From positions 16,674-80,673 of the forward strand of contig NZ_JAAALN010000002.1 in NCBI RefSeq assembly GCF_009906795.1: a DNA stretch of 64,000 bases, given 5' to 3'. A program made the translations under genes and the position numbers. Source of the DNA: Kineococcus siccus. Lineage in GTDB: Bacteria > Actinomycetota > Actinomycetes > Actinomycetales > Kineococcaceae. Below, piece after piece: positions 54,591 through 64,000 of the stretch. Within the stretch, counting starts at the first letter, position 1. Every line of letters starts with the position of its first letter. The notes under the pieces were generated by a model that was not told where the DNA came from, did not search any database, and saw only the letters and a program-made list of their open reading frames with translations.

Positions 54591-56285
54591 GTGGGTCACG
54601 TCGACGTCCAGGCCGTCAGTCACGAGCTCCCCGACGGCAGGCCGCTGCTGTCGGAGGTGAGCTTCCGCGTCGCCGACGGCACCACCAGCGCGCTCGTGGG
54701 CCCCAACGGGACGGGCAAGACCACGCTGCTGCGCCTCATCGCGGGCGACCTGCCGGTCCAGTCCGGCGCCGTCGCCCGCAGCGGGGGGCTCGGGGTCATG
54801 CGCCAGTTCGTCGGCTCGCTGCGCGACGACACCTCGGTGCGCGAGCTCCTGGTCTCGGTCGCGGCGCCCCGCCTGCGCGAGGCCGCGGCGGCCGTCGACG
54901 CCGCGGAGCTCGCGATGCTCGAGACCGACGCGGAGCGCGAGCAGCTGCGCTACGCCCACGCGCTGGCCGACTTCGGCGACGCGGGCGGCTACGACGCGGA
55001 GGTGCTGTGGGACTCCTGCACGACGGCGGCCCTGGGCGTCGAGTTCGACCGCTGCCAGCACCGCCTGGTCCGCACGCTGTCCGGGGGCGAGCAGAAGCGG
55101 CTCGTGCTCGAGGCCCTCCTGCGCGGCGACGACGAGGTGCTGCTGCTCGACGAGCCGGACAACTACCTCGACGTGCCCGGCAAGCGCTGGCTCGAGCAGC
55201 AGCTGCGCGAGACGCCGAAGTCGGTGCTGCTGGTCAGCCACGACCGGGAGCTGCTCGCGGCCGCCGCCGACCGGATCGTCACCCTGGAACCGGGCGCCCT
55301 GGGCGCCGTGGCGTGGGTGCACGGCGGCTCCTTCGCGACCTACGGCGCGGCCCGCACGGCCCGCGGCGAGCGCCTGGAGGAGCTGCGCCGGCGCTGGGAC
55401 GAGGAGCGCGTCAAGCTCCGCACCCTCGTGGTCACGCTGCGGGAGAAGGCGAAGTTCAACGACGGGCTGGCCTCGCGCTACGCCGCGGCCCAGACCCGGC
55501 TGGCCCGGTTCGAGGAGGCCGGGCCGCCGCAGGCGCCGCCGGCCGCGCAGGACGTGCGGATGCGGCTTCGCGGGGGGCGCACGGGCAAGCGCGCCGTGGT
55601 CTGCGAGCGCCTGGAGCTGTCGGGGCTCATGCGGCCCTTCGATGCCGAGCTGTGGCTGGGGGACCGGGTGGCCGTGCTGGGCGCCAACGGGTCGGGCAAG
55701 TCGCACTTCCTGCGGCTGCTCGCGGCGGGCGGCAGCGACCCCGACCTCGAGCACCAGCCGGTGGGCGAGGAGGACGGCGGCACACCCGTGGCGCCCGTCG
55801 CGCACACCGGGTCGGCCCGCCTGGGCGCCCGCGTGCGGCCCGGGTGGTTCGCCCAGACCCACGAGCAGCCGGCCCTCGCGGGCCGCACGCTGCTCGAGGT
55901 CCTGCACCGGGGGACGACGCACCGCAGCGGGATGGACCGCGAGACGGCGTCGCGGGCCCTGGACCGCTACGGCCTCGCAGGGGCCGCCGAGCAGCGCTTC
56001 GAGCACCTCTCCGGCGGCCAGCAGGCGCGGCTGCAGATCCTGCTCCTGGAGCTGTCCGGGGCGACGCTGCTGCTGCTCGACGAGCCCACCGACAACCTCG
56101 ACCTGCACTCCGCCGAGGCGCTGGAGGAGGCGCTGGCGGCCTTCGAGGGCACGGTCGTCGCCGTGACGCACGACCGGTGGTTCGCGCGCGGCTTCGACCG
56201 CTTCCTCGTCTTCGGCGAGGACGGCGGCGTGTTCGAGGCACCCGAGCCGGTCTGGGACGCTGGTCGGGTCCTCCGGGCCCGCTGA
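54591..56285 (+). CDS. ABC-F family ATPase (ribosome-associated or antibiotic-resistance type)
   Basis: The 564-residue cytosolic protein has two ABC domains and no membrane segment. Domain 1: Walker A LVGPNGTGKTT, signature LSGGEQKRLV, Walker B LLLDEPDNYLD. A charged linker (about residues 255-330) follows. Domain 2: LGANGSGKSHF, LSGGQQARLQIL, LLLDEPTDNLD. ABC-F proteins act on the ribosome, either as translation factors or as ribosome-protection resistance factors; the linker that sets specificity cannot be typed by eye. A CACACT hexamer six bases before the GTG suggests a leaderless transcript. Confidence 0.9.
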   Translation: MGHVDVQAVSHELPDGRPLLSEVSFRVADGTTSALVGPNGTGKTTLLRLIAGDLPVQSGAVARSGGLGVMRQFVGSLRDDTSVRELLVSVAAPRLREAAAAVDAAELAMLETDAEREQLRYAHALADFGDAGGYDAEVLWDSCTTAALGVEFDRCQHRLVRTLSGGEQKRLVLEALLRGDDEVLLLDEPDNYLDVPGKRWLEQQLRETPKSVLLVSHDRELLAAAADRIVTLEPGALGAVAWVHGGSFATYGAARTARGERLEELRRRWDEERVKLRTLVVTLREKAKFNDGLASRYAAAQTRLARFEEAGPPQAPPAAQDVRMRLRGGRTGKRAVVCERLELSGLMRPFDAELWLGDRVAVLGANGSGKSHFLRLLAAGGSDPDLEHQPVGEEDGGTPVAPVAHTGSARLGARVRPGWFAQTHEQPALAGRTLLEVLHRGTTHRSGMDRETASRALDRYGLAGAAEQRFEHLSGGQQARLQILLLELSGATLLLLDEPTDNLDLHSAEALEEALAAFEGTVVAVTHDRWFARGFDRFLVFGEDGGVFEAPEPVWDAGRVLRAR

Positions 56286-56327
56286 GCGCGCCCGGCCCGT
56301 CACCCCGCCCCGCGCGTCCGCACCGTT

Positions 56328-56357
56328 TTGACCCTGCGGGCACCCGGCGGGTAACGT
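56328..56357 (+). promoter_or_regulatory. rplM-rpsI promoter
   Basis: TTGACC (56328-56333), an 18-base spacer and TAACGT (56352-56357) lie about 95 bases before rplM. The CCGTTTTGACCCT context and GCGGGTA before the -10 are identical to those of the rpsL promoter. Confidence 0.75.
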
Positions 56358-56451
56358 GACTGGCCGTTGCGCCCACGCAGTGCCTGCCCATCCCGGCGGC
56401 CCCGAGCGGGGGCCATGTCCGGACATCGTCTCGAGGAGTTGGGCTAGTCCC

Positions 56452-56895
56452 GTGCGCACGTTCACCCCGAAGCCAGGCGACATCGACCGCCGTTGGCTCG
56501 TCATCGACGCCGAGGACGTCGTGCTCGGGCGCCTCGCGTCGCAGACCGCGATCCTCCTCCGTGGCAAGCACAAGCCGACCTACGCACCGCACGTCGACGG
56601 TGGCGACCACGTCATCATCGTCAACGCGGCGAAGGTGGCCCTGACGGGCTCCAAGCGGGACCAGAAGCTGGCGTTCCGCCACTCCGGCTACCCGGGCGGC
56701 CTGCGCGCCACGTCGTACACCGAGCTCCTGGAGAAGAACCCGGAGAAGGCCGTCGAGAAGGCCATCCGCGGGATGATCCCCAAGAACTCGCTGGGCCGTC
56801 AGGTCCTGTCCAAGCTCAAGGTCTACGCGGGCCCCGAGCACCCGCACGCGGCCCAGCAGCCCGTGCCGTACCAGCTGACCCAGGTCGCGCAGTGA
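56452..56895 (+). CDS. rplM: Ribosomal protein uL13
   Basis: L13 (147 residues) is an early 50S assembly protein. [20 protein letters not shown] start, [20 protein letters not shown], and [20 protein letters not shown] are conserved. Family length is matched with the GTG at 56452; the frame extends upstream without family sequence. It is paired with rpsI 35 bases downstream. Confidence 0.97.
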   Translation: MRTFTPKPGDIDRRWLVIDAEDVVLGRLASQTAILLRGKHKPTYAPHVDGGDHVIIVNAAKVALTGSKRDQKLAFRHSGYPGGLRATSYTELLEKNPEKAVEKAIRGMIPKNSLGRQVLSKLKVYAGPEHPHAAQQPVPYQLTQVAQ

Positions 56896-56930
56896 GCACT
56901 GCGCCCACTGCGAACTGACTGAGGAGAATC

Positions 56931-57431
56931 GTGGCCGAGTACACATCCGAGAACGCCGTCGAGGACATCACCGAGTCCGACGACTTCACGGGCACCTACA
57001 CCTCCGAGTCCGCGCAGCCGCGGACCGGTGGGTCGAGCATCATCGCGCCCGGTGCGGCGACCGGCCGGCGCAAGCAGGCCATCGCCCGCGTGCGCATCGT
57101 CCCGGGCACGGGCCGCTGGGTCATCAACGGCCGTGAGCTGGACAACTACTTCCCCAACAAGGTGCACCAGCAGCTCGTCAACGAGCCGTTCCGGGTCACC
57201 GAGCTGGAGAGCTCCTTCGACGTCATCGCCCGCATCCACGGCGGCGGCTCGTCCGGCCAGGCCGGCGCCCTGCGCCTCGGCGTGGCCCGCGCGCTGAACG
57301 CGATCGACCTCGAGGCGAACCGCCCGTCGCTGAAGAAGGCCGGGTTCCTGACCCGCGACCCGCGCGCCATCGAGCGCAAGAAGGCCGGGCTCAAGAAGGC
57401 CCGCAAGGCGCCTCAGTTCAGCAAGCGCTGA
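56931..57431 (+). CDS. rpsI: Ribosomal protein uS9
   Basis: S9 (166 residues) reaches the P-site tRNA with its C-terminal tail. The first 40 residues are an acidic Thr/Ser extension common in actinobacteria. Then [40 protein letters not shown] and the basic [12 protein letters not shown] tail with terminal KR that contacts tRNA. GTG follows GAGGAGAA. A terminator follows. Confidence 0.97.
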   Translation: MAEYTSENAVEDITESDDFTGTYTSESAQPRTGGSSIIAPGAATGRRKQAIARVRIVPGTGRWVINGRELDNYFPNKVHQQLVNEPFRVTELESSFDVIARIHGGGSSGQAGALRLGVARALNAIDLEANRPSLKKAGFLTRDPRAIERKKAGLKKARKAPQFSKR

Positions 57432-57467
57432 TCGCGTCCGCGCACCGCGCGGAGCCTCAGCACCGCC

Positions 57468-57499
57468 AGACGGCCCCGGGGGCGACCCCGGGGCCGTCT
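57468..57499 (+). terminator. Terminator after rpsI
   Basis: A perfect 14-bp stem (57468-57481 with 57486-57499) with a GCGA tetraloop, followed by TTGG, lies 36 bases after rpsI. Confidence 0.88.
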
Positions 57500-57564
57500 T
57501 GGCGTTCCGGCACCTGACGCTCAGCACGTCCGGCCACCCGGCCGGGCAGGAGGAGGACGACGCC

Positions 57565-58914
57565 GTGGGGCGCATCTTCGGGACCGACGGCGTGCGCGGG
57601 GTCGCCAACGTCGACCTGACCGCCGAGATGGCCCTGGGCCTGTCGGTCGCCGCGGCCGGCGTCCTGGGCGCCCGCTCCGGGCGGACCCACGCCCTGGTCG
57701 CGCGCGACCCCCGCGCGTCGGGGGAGTTCCTCTCGGCCGCCGTCGTGGCCGGTCTCGCCAGCGCGGGCGTGGACGTGCGCGACGTGGGTGTCCTGCCGAC
57801 CCCGGCCCTCGCGCACCTCGTGGGTCTCGCGGGCAGCGACTTCGGCGTGATGCTGTCGGCGTCGCACAACCCGATGCCCGACAACGGCCTGAAGATCTTC
57901 GCGCGCGGCGGCACCAAGCTGCCCGACGACGTCGAGGACGCCGTCGAGCGGGCCTTCCGCGACGGCACCGTGCGGCGCCCGACCGGCGCCGACGTGGGGC
58001 GCGTCGAGCGCGGTGCGGCGGTCGAGGCCGCCGCCGCGGACGCCTACGTCACGCACGTGCTGGCGTCGCTGCCGCACTCGCTCGCGGGGCTGCACGTCGT
58101 CGTCGACTGCGCCCACGGCGCGGCCAGCGCGATCGCCCCCCGCGTGCTCGCCGAGGCCGGCGCCCGGGTGACCGCGCTGGCCGCGGAGCCGGACGGGCTG
58201 AACATCAACGACGGCGTCGGCTCCACCCACCTCGGCCCGCTGCAGGCCGCCGTGGTGGCGCACGGTGCCGACCTCGGCGTCGCGCTCGACGGCGACGCGG
58301 ACCGCTGCCTCGCTGTGGACGCCGCCGGCGAGGTCGTCGACGGCGACCAGGTCATGGCCGTCCTGACCCTCGCGCTGAAGCAGCGCGGCGAGCTCACGGG
58401 CGACACGCTCGTCGCCACCGTCATGAGCAACCTGGGGCTGCGCCTGGCCATGGAGCGCGAGGGCGTGCACCTGGTCGAGACCGCGGTCGGCGACCGCTAC
58501 GTGCTCGAGGCGCTCACGGCGGGCGGGTACGCCATCGGCGGGGAGCAGAGCGGGCACGTCGTGCTGCCCTCCCACGCGACCACGGGCGACGGGGTGCTCA
58601 CCGCGCTGCAGCTCGCGGGGCGCATGGCCGAGACCGGCCGGACTCTCACTGACCTCGCGGGCGTCGTGCAGCGGCTGCCGCAGGTGCTCGTCAACGTCCG
58701 CGGTGTGGACAAGGCCCGGGCCGCGGACGACGAGGCCCTGGGCGCGGCGGTCGCCGCCGCCGAGCGGGAGCTCGCGGGTCTCGGCCGCGTGCTGCTGCGA
58801 CCGTCGGGGACGGAACCGCTCGTGCGGGTCATGGTGGAGGCCGCCGAGCTCGGCCACGCCCAGGACATCGCGGACCGGCTCGCGGTCGTGGTCCGGGACC
58901 GCCTCGCCCTCTGA
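57565..58914 (+). CDS. glmM: Phosphoglucosamine mutase
   Basis: GlmM (449 residues) converts glucosamine-6-phosphate to glucosamine-1-phosphate for UDP-GlcNAc. [18 protein letters not shown] start, the catalytic-serine loop [17 protein letters not shown], the Mg loop [12 protein letters not shown] and phosphate site [12 protein letters not shown] are visible. GTG at 57565 follows CAGGAGGAGGA. It complements glmS about 2.3 kb downstream; the two lie together in many actinomycetes. Confidence 0.96.
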   Translation: MGRIFGTDGVRGVANVDLTAEMALGLSVAAAGVLGARSGRTHALVARDPRASGEFLSAAVVAGLASAGVDVRDVGVLPTPALAHLVGLAGSDFGVMLSASHNPMPDNGLKIFARGGTKLPDDVEDAVERAFRDGTVRRPTGADVGRVERGAAVEAAAADAYVTHVLASLPHSLAGLHVVVDCAHGAASAIAPRVLAEAGARVTALAAEPDGLNINDGVGSTHLGPLQAAVVAHGADLGVALDGDADRCLAVDAAGEVVDGDQVMAVLTLALKQRGELTGDTLVATVMSNLGLRLAMEREGVHLVETAVGDRYVLEALTAGGYAIGGEQSGHVVLPSHATTGDGVLTALQLAGRMAETGRTLTDLAGVVQRLPQVLVNVRGVDKARAADDEALGAAVAAAERELAGLGRVLLRPSGTEPLVRVMVEAAELGHAQDIADRLAVVVRDRLAL

Positions 58915-59001
58915 CGTCCGCCACGGCGCGCTCGGCCGCGGGAGGACCCGCCCGCGGGAAAACCCGTGGCGCGGCCCGGCGCCCGGCGGTTTCCTGGGCG
59001 G

Positions 59002-60105
59002 GTGCACATCGAGGTGACGTCGACCCAGGACCCCGGCCGCGCGGCGTGGCTCGCGGAGTTCTTCGACCGCTGGTACGTCGCACGCCTGGCCGGGGAGTCG
59101 CACGACCGAGCCGACCCCGCGGCGTGGCAGCCCGCGGAGCTGCGGGCGGAGTTCGAGCACGGCCCCGAGGACGAGGTGCTGCACTGGCTCGTCGCGCTGG
59201 AGGACGCCGACGACGGGGACGGAGCCGGGTCGGGCGGGCGCGGACTGGGGTCCGCGGAGGTCCGCATGCCCGTGCTGGACAACACCCACGTCGCGGCCGT
59301 GACGATCGCCGTCGCCCCCGAGGCGCGCCGCAGGGGGGTCGGCACGCGCCTGCTGGCCGCGGCGGCGGACCTGGCCGCGGCGTCCGGGCGCACCGTCCTG
59401 CGCACGGAGACCGAGCGTCCCGTCGAGGCTCCCGAGGACACGTGGCCGGGCTCGATCGCGCTGCAGCGCTGGGGGTTCGTGCCCGGGCTCGTCGAGGCCC
59501 GGCGCCAGCTCGCGCTGCCCGTGCCGCCGGACGCGCTCGACGCGCTCGAGGCCTCGGCGCGCCCGCACGCCGCCGGCTACCGCTGGTGGGCCTTCGCGGG
59601 CCCCGTCCCGGAGCCGGACGTCGTGGCCATGGCGGGCCTCATGGCCCGCATGAGCACCGACGCGCCGCAGGGGGACCTGACCGTCGAGCCCGAGGTGTGG
59701 GACCCCGCCCGCGTGCGGGCCGCGGAGGCGATGCGCACCGCCCAGGGGCGCCGGACGTGGACCGCGGTCGCCGCCGACGCCACGGGGACGCTGGTCGGCT
59801 ACACCATGCTCGTGCAGTCGGCGCACGAGCCGGAACGGCTGCTGCAGTGGGACACCCTGGTCGTGGCCGAGCACCGCGGGCACCGGCTGGGCATGCTGCT
59901 GAAGGTCGCCGCCCTGCGCGCGGCCGTGGCCGACGCGCCCGAGGCGCGCCGCGTGAGCACCTGGAACGCCACGACGAACGGGCCGATGATCGCGGTGAAC
60001 GAGGCGCTGGGGTTCCTGCTGGACGAGCTCTGCGAGGAGGGCGAGGTGGGCGTCGAGGACGTCCGGTCCCGCCTCGCCGTGGGGCCGGAGGGGCTGCGGC
60101 GCTAG
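59002..60105 (+). CDS. Tandem GNAT acetyltransferase
   Basis: The 367-residue protein has two GNAT domains. The first (about 20-170) carries the acetyl-CoA signature [20 protein letters not shown]; the second (about 200-340) carries [20 protein letters not shown] and ends with [20 protein letters not shown]. The double-GNAT plan resembles mycothiol synthase (MshD), but I see no feature that proves mycothiol specificity. It sits between glmM and coaA and shares a CTAG stop with convergent coaA. Confidence 0.8.
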   Translation: MHIEVTSTQDPGRAAWLAEFFDRWYVARLAGESHDRADPAAWQPAELRAEFEHGPEDEVLHWLVALEDADDGDGAGSGGRGLGSAEVRMPVLDNTHVAAVTIAVAPEARRRGVGTRLLAAAADLAAASGRTVLRTETERPVEAPEDTWPGSIALQRWGFVPGLVEARRQLALPVPPDALDALEASARPHAAGYRWWAFAGPVPEPDVVAMAGLMARMSTDAPQGDLTVEPEVWDPARVRAAEAMRTAQGRRTWTAVAADATGTLVGYTMLVQSAHEPERLLQWDTLVVAEHRGHRLGMLLKVAALRAAVADAPEARRVSTWNATTNGPMIAVNEALGFLLDELCEEGEVGVEDVRSRLAVGPEGLRR

Positions 60106-61127
60106 AGCTTGCGCAGCCGCAGCCGGCGCACCGAGTGGTCGGAGTCCTTGGCCAGCACGAGCGTCGCGCGGGCCCGCGTCGGCCGAACGTTCTCGACGAG
60201 GTTCGGTTCGTTGATGGTGTGCCAGATGCGCTGCGCCCGCGTCACGGCCTCGGAGTCGGTGAGGTCCGCGTAGCGGTGGAAGTAGGACTCCGGGCGGCTG
60301 AAGGCCGTCTGGCGCAGGCGCAGGAACCGCGAGACGTACCAGTTCCGGACGTCGTCGGTGCGGGCGTCGACGTACAGCGAGAAGTCGAAGTAGTCGCTCA
60401 CCGTCACCCCCTGGGTGCCGTCGGCGCGGACCCGCGCGGGCTGCAGCACGTTCAGCCCCTCGACGATGAGGACGTCGGGCTGCCGGACGACGACCTCGGC
60501 GCCCTCGACGATGTCGTAGGTCAGGTGGGAGTAGACCGGTGCCCGCACCTCCGGGGCGCCGGACTTCACCGCGGACACGAAGCGCAGCAGGGCCCGGCGG
60601 TCGTAGGACTCGGGGAACCCCTTGCGGTGCAGGATGCCCCGCCGCTCGAGCTCCGCGTTCGGCAGGAGGAACCCGTCCGTGGTGATGAGCTCCACGCGGG
60701 GGGTCTCGGGCCAGTGCGACAGCAGCTCGCGCAGGATGCGCGCGGTCGTCGACTTGCCCACGGCCACCGACCCGGCGACACCGATGACGAACGGCGTGCG
60801 CGCCGTCCGCTCCCCGAGGAACGTCGACGTGGCCGCGTGCAGGCTCCCGGCCGCGCGGTCGTACAGCGTCAGCAGCCGCGACAGGGGCAGGTACACCTCC
60901 TCGACCTCGCGCAGGTCGATGCGGTCGCCGAGGCCACGCAGCCGCGCGACGTCCTCGGCGGTCAGGGTCAGGGGCGTCGAGCGGCGCAGCCGGCTCCAGG
61001 CCGCGCGGTCGAGCACGACGTAGGGGGACGGCTCGCGCGCGGCGGCGCGGTCGGCCGGCTCGCCGGGGGTCTGCTCGTGCGGCCCCGCGCCCAGCGGTGC
61101 CCCGTGCGCCGGACCAGCGGTGCTCAC
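60102..61127 (-). CDS. coaA: Pantothenate kinase, type I
   Basis: CoaA (341 residues) catalyses the first step of coenzyme A synthesis. The P-loop [54 protein letters not shown] and the C-terminal [20 protein letters not shown] are diagnostic. A GTG start lies six bases after TAGCGT (minus strand), consistent with a leaderless mRNA. An extra Pro/Gly-rich N-terminal stretch of about 30 residues precedes the fold. It is divergent from glmS. Confidence 0.95.
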   Translation of the reverse strand: MSTAGPAHGAPLGAGPHEQTPGEPADRAAAREPSPYVVLDRAAWSRLRRSTPLTLTAEDVARLRGLGDRIDLREVEEVYLPLSRLLTLYDRAAGSLHAATSTFLGERTARTPFVIGVAGSVAVGKSTTARILRELLSHWPETPRVELITTDGFLLPNAELERRGILHRKGFPESYDRRALLRFVSAVKSGAPEVRAPVYSHLTYDIVEGAEVVVRQPDVLIVEGLNVLQPARVRADGTQGVTVSDYFDFSLYVDARTDDVRNWYVSRFLRLRQTAFSRPESYFHRYADLTDSEAVTRAQRIWHTINEPNLVENVRPTRARATLVLAKDSDHSVRRLRLRKL

Positions 61128-61133
61128 GGCGGC

Positions 61134-61139
61134 ACGCTA
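61134..61139 (-). promoter_or_regulatory. -10 element of coaA, likely leaderless
   Basis: TAGCGT on the minus strand is followed by six bases (GCCGCC) and the coaA GTG, the spacing expected for a leaderless transcript. Confidence 0.5.
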
Positions 61140-61225
61140 CCGGGTTGGCCCCCGCCCCTCCGCGGACCGGCCCCGCCCGCCGTGCGGGCGGCCGCGCGGT
61201 CGCGGGTGCGGGGGGCCGCCGCCCG

Positions 61226-61231
61226 TACGCT
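61226..61231 (+). promoter_or_regulatory. -10 element of glmS, likely leaderless
   Basis: TACGCT ends seven bases before the glmS ATG and no ribosome-binding site intervenes, placing the expected transcript start on or next to the A of the ATG. Confidence 0.5.
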
Positions 61232-61238
61232 GGTGGCC

Positions 61239-63101
61239 ATGTGCGGAATCGTCGGTCACGTCAGCTCCGAGCGGGCCGGGGCCCCCGACGGCACCGCCGT
61301 CGTCCTCGAGGGCCTGCGCCGCCTGGAGTACCGCGGCTACGACTCCGCGGGCATCGCCGTCGTCACCGCGGCCGGGCTCGACGTCCGCAAGCGCTCCGGC
61401 AAGCTCGTGAACCTCGTCGAGGCCCTCGACCTCGACCCGCTCCCCGCGTCGACGACGGCCATCGGGCACACGCGCTGGGCCACCCACGGCGGCCCGACCG
61501 ACGCCAACGCCCACCCGCACGTGGACGCGGCGGGCACCGTCGCGGTCATCCACAACGGCATCGTGGAGAACTTCGCGACCCTGCGCGCCGAGCTCCTCGA
61601 CGCCGGCACGCCCTTCACGAGCGAGACGGACACCGAGGTCGTCGCGCACCTGCTCGGCGCGGAGCTGGCCCGCACGCAGGACCTCACCGAGGCCGTGCGG
61701 CTCGTCTGCGCGCGGCTGGAGGGGGCGTTCACGCTGCTCGCCGTGCACCGCGGGGACCCCGGCACCATCGTCGGCGCGCGCCGCAACTCCCCCCTCGTCG
61801 TCGGGCTGGGGGAGGGGGCCAACTACCTCGGCTCCGACGTCGCGGCGTTCATCGCGCACACGCGCGAGGCGCTGGAGCTCGGCCAGGACCAGGTCGTCAC
61901 CATCACGCCCGACACGGTCACCGTCACGGGCTTCGACGGCCGCCCCGCGGAGGGCCGCCGGTTCCACGTCGACTGGGACGCCTCGGCCGCGGAGAAGGGC
62001 GGCTTCCCGAGCTTCATGGCCAAGGAGATCCACGACCAGCCGCAGGCCATCGCGGACACGCTGCTGGGCCGCGCCGACGCCGCGGGACGCCTCGTGCTCG
62101 ACGAGATGAGCATCTCCGAGGCCGAGCTGCGCTCGGTCGACAAGATCGTCGTCATCTCCTGCGGCACCTCGGCCTACGCCGGGCAGGTCGCGAAGTACGC
62201 CATCGAGCACTGGTGCCGGATCCCCGTGGAGGTCGAGTACTCCCACGAGTTCCGCTACCGCGACCCGGTCGTGGACCAGCGCACGCTCGTCGTGGCGATC
62301 TCGCAGTCGGGCGAGACGATGGACACCATCATGGCCGTCCGGCACGCCCGCGAGCAGGGCGCGCGCGTGCTCGCGATCTGCAACACCAACGGCTCGACGA
62401 TCCCGCGCGAGTCGGACGCGGCGCTGTACACGCACGCGGGCCCGGAGATCGCGGTCGCCTCCACCAAGGCGTTCCTCGCGCAGATCACGGCGTGCTACCT
62501 CCTCGGCCTGTACCTGGCCCAGCTGCGCGGCAACAAGTTCGCCGACGAGATCGCCGAGGTCATGGCCCAGCTGCAGGAGATCCCCGGCCAGGTGCGCCAG
62601 GTGCTCGACGGCCTGGAGCAGGTCCGCGAGATCGCCCGGTACATGGTCGACACCCGCTCGGTGCTGTTCCTCGGCCGGCACGTCGGCTACCCCGTCGCGA
62701 TGGAGGGCGCGCTGAAGCTCAAGGAGCTCGCCTACATCCACGCCGAGGGTTTCGCGGCCGGCGAGCTCAAGCACGGGCCGATCGCGCTCGTCGAACCCGG
62801 TCAGCCGGTCTTCGTGGTCGTGCCGTCGCCGCGCGGGCGGGACTCGCTGCACGCCAAGGTCGTCTCGAACATCCAGGAGGTCCGGGCCCGCGGGGCGCGC
62901 ACCCTCGTCATCGCCGAGGTCGGGGACACGGCCGTCGAACCCTTCGCCGACGTCGTCATCCGGATCCCCCGCACCTCCACGCTGCTCTCGCCGCTGCTGG
63001 CCGTCGTGCCGCTGCAGGTGTTCGCGTGCGAGCTCGCCACCGCCAAGGGCCTCGACGTCGACCAGCCCCGCAACCTCGCGAAGTCCGTCACCGTCGAGTG
63101 A
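61239..63101 (+). CDS. glmS: Glutamine-fructose-6-phosphate aminotransferase
   Basis: GlmS (620 residues) makes glucosamine-6-phosphate from fructose-6-phosphate and glutamine. [10 protein letters not shown] places the catalytic Cys directly after the removed Met; the glutaminase domain has [15 protein letters not shown] and HTRWATHG. Two SIS domains follow with [16 protein letters not shown] and [18 protein letters not shown], and the C-terminus ends KSVTVE. No glmS ribozyme is possible in the 100-base gap, consistent with an actinobacterium. It supplies GlmM. Confidence 0.97.
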   Translation: MCGIVGHVSSERAGAPDGTAVVLEGLRRLEYRGYDSAGIAVVTAAGLDVRKRSGKLVNLVEALDLDPLPASTTAIGHTRWATHGGPTDANAHPHVDAAGTVAVIHNGIVENFATLRAELLDAGTPFTSETDTEVVAHLLGAELARTQDLTEAVRLVCARLEGAFTLLAVHRGDPGTIVGARRNSPLVVGLGEGANYLGSDVAAFIAHTREALELGQDQVVTITPDTVTVTGFDGRPAEGRRFHVDWDASAAEKGGFPSFMAKEIHDQPQAIADTLLGRADAAGRLVLDEMSISEAELRSVDKIVVISCGTSAYAGQVAKYAIEHWCRIPVEVEYSHEFRYRDPVVDQRTLVVAISQSGETMDTIMAVRHAREQGARVLAICNTNGSTIPRESDAALYTHAGPEIAVASTKAFLAQITACYLLGLYLAQLRGNKFADEIAEVMAQLQEIPGQVRQVLDGLEQVREIARYMVDTRSVLFLGRHVGYPVAMEGALKLKELAYIHAEGFAAGELKHGPIALVEPGQPVFVVVPSPRGRDSLHAKVVSNIQEVRARGARTLVIAEVGDTAVEPFADVVIRIPRTSTLLSPLLAVVPLQVFACELATAKGLDVDQPRNLAKSVTVE

Positions 63102-63168
63102 GCCCACCCCGCCGCCGGGGACCGGGCGCCGCCGTGGGACGGTGGCGGCCTGCCGGAGGGGGACGCGC

Positions 63169-63522
63169 ATGATCGTCGGGATCGGGATCGACGTGGTCGA
63201 CGTCGCGAGGTTCGTGCGCCAGATCGAGCGCACACCACGCCTGCTGGACCGGTTGTTCGGCGACGGTGAGCGCGGGCTGCCCGCGGAGTCGCTGGCCGCG
63301 CGGTTCGCCGCCAAGGAGGCCGTGGCCAAGTCGCTCGGCGCGCCCGTGGGCCTGGTCTGGACCGACGTCGTCGTCGCCCGCGAGGACGGCCACCGCCCCG
63401 AGATCGTCGTGCGGGGCAGCGTCGCGCGCCGCGCCGCCGAGATGGGTGTGGAGACCTTCCACCTGTCGCTGTCCCACGACGCCGGGATCGCCTCGGCCAT
63501 GGTGGTCGCCGAGGGGCGCTGA
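63169..63522 (+). CDS. acpS: Holo-[acyl-carrier-protein] synthase
   Basis: AcpS (117 residues) transfers 4'-phosphopantetheine from CoA to acyl carrier protein. [20 protein letters not shown] and [18 protein letters not shown] carry the Mg-binding Asp and Glu. [17 protein letters not shown] closes the fold. ATG at 63169 has GGAGGGGGA. It uses the CoA made by the coaA pathway and is 67 bases after glmS. Confidence 0.95.
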   Translation: MIVGIGIDVVDVARFVRQIERTPRLLDRLFGDGERGLPAESLAARFAAKEAVAKSLGAPVGLVWTDVVVAREDGHRPEIVVRGSVARRAAEMGVETFHLSLSHDAGIASAMVVAEGR

Positions 63523-63549
63523 GCCCCCTCCGGTGCCAGGCTCGGACGC

Positions 63550-64000
63550 GTGATCACCGCTCACCGCGTCGCCGACGTCCGGGCCGCCGAGGCCGTCGTC
63601 ACGGCCCGCGTGCCCGCGGGCACCCTCATGCAGCGTGCTGCCGCCGCGCTGGCCGCCGAGTGCGCCGCGCTGCTGCGCGACCGGGCCGGGGGCGTGGCGG
63701 GGCGCCGGGTCGTCGTGCTCGCCGGCGCGGGCGACAACGGCGGTGACGCCTTGTTCGCCGCGGCCCGCCTGGCGCGCCGCGGCGCCGGCGTCCTGGTGCT
63801 GCGGACCGCGGAGCGCGTGCACCCCGAGGGCCTCGCCGCGGCCCGTGCGGCGGGCGCCCGGACCGCCCCGGCCCCGGCGGAGGACTGGGCCGGGGCCCTC
63901 GCGGGCGCGGACCTGCTGATCGACGGCGTCGCGGGCATCGGCGGGTCGGGCGGGTTGCGGCCGGCCCTGCGCGCACTCCCGGCGGCGGCCGCAACCCGCC
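63550..64000 (+). CDS. nnr: NAD(P)H-hydrate epimerase (YjeF N-domain), cut by window edge
   Basis: The frame opens at GTG 63550 and runs off the window (150 residues visible). ITAHRVADVRAAEAVVTARV and GTLMQRAAAALAAE begin the protein, and the signature VVLAGAGDNGGDALFAAARL matches the YjeF_N epimerase that repairs NAD(P)HX. A C-terminal kinase domain would be expected beyond base 64000, as in bifunctional Nnr. CAGGCT ends seven bases before the GTG, again a leaderless-type arrangement. Confidence 0.85.
   Translation, partial: MITAHRVADVRAAEAVVTARVPAGTLMQRAAAALAAECAALLRDRAGGVAGRRVVVLAGAGDNGGDALFAAARLARRGAGVLVLRTAERVHPEGLAAARAAGARTAPAPAEDWAGALAGADLLIDGVAGIGGSGGLRPALRALPAAAATR

Noticed and set aside
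54591..56285. ABC transporter ATPase of an importer or exporter
   Set aside because: Two fused ABC domains with a charged linker and no membrane segment or adjacent permease match ABC-F, not transport.
61128..61238. glmS ribozyme upstream of glmS
   Set aside because: The gap to coaA is 111 bases, has no ribozyme core, and fits two divergent leaderless promoters.

Overview
The window is about 64 kb of very GC-rich chromosomal DNA with almost no intergenic space, frequent GTG starts, a few TTG starts and many 1-4 base stop/start overlaps. Gene order (tRNA-Tyr/Thr/Met, rpmG, two MaoC-type dehydratase genes, murB, aspC, tRNA-Trp, secE-nusG-rplKA-rplJL-rpoBC, str, S10, spc and alpha operons, rplM-rpsI-glmM, coaA, glmS, acpS, NAD(P)HX epimerase) is that of an actinomycete. 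RpoA, L13, RpoB and the TTG start of rpoB resemble actinomycete homologues I know; Kineosporiales or Micrococcales-like relatives are plausible, but genus cannot be fixed without a search. This is a core-genome region. I see no insertion sequence, prophage, CRISPR array or rRNA gene.

Layout. 1-2930 (minus strand): a tightly coupled operon for a membrane aminoacyl-phosphatidylglycerol synthase-like protein, a DMT-type membrane protein and an esterase cut by the window edge. 3029-11866: single genes and small operons (rarD; ferredoxin-NADP reductase with etfBA; pdxY and a small monooxygenase; an acetamidase/formamidase; htpX; a Tat lipoprotein hydrolase coupled to yajQ). 11993-15833: three tRNAs, rpmG, two MaoC-fold dehydratase genes, an MFS transporter and murB. 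15799-19518 (minus strand): a GntR regulator with its membrane-protein partner and a palindromic operator candidate, adenosine deaminase and an aspartate-type aminotransferase. 19669-31756: tRNA-Trp, secE-nusG, rplKA, rplJL and rpoBC, each unit separated by hairpins and promoter-like sites. 32037-36354: rpsL-rpsG-fusA-tuf. 36929-46729: S10 and spc operons. 46926-53939: secY-adk-map, infA, rpmJ, rpsM, rpsK, rpoA, rplQ, truA. 54013-64000: a phosphohistidine phosphatase, an ABC-F ATPase, rplM-rpsI, glmM, a double GNAT protein, coaA, glmS, acpS and a truncated nnr.

The core is the translation and transcription machinery. The glmM and glmS genes supply amino sugars to murB-dependent wall synthesis, while coaA and acpS supply coenzyme A and acyl carrier protein activation. 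The most unusual signals are regulatory. The nusG terminator is followed by eight tandem 17-bp copies of its own 3' arm, ending at the rplK promoter. A 28-nt hairpin element is shared by the rpsL and rpsJ leaders. The rplJ leader can form competing structures. A hairpin terminator cuts secY off from the spc operon. rpsD is missing from the alpha operon. Several genes have a -10-like hexamer placed as expected for leaderless mRNAs. I found no clearly new enzymatic system; the envelope operon at the left edge and the GntR/membrane pair are the best candidates for undescribed function.
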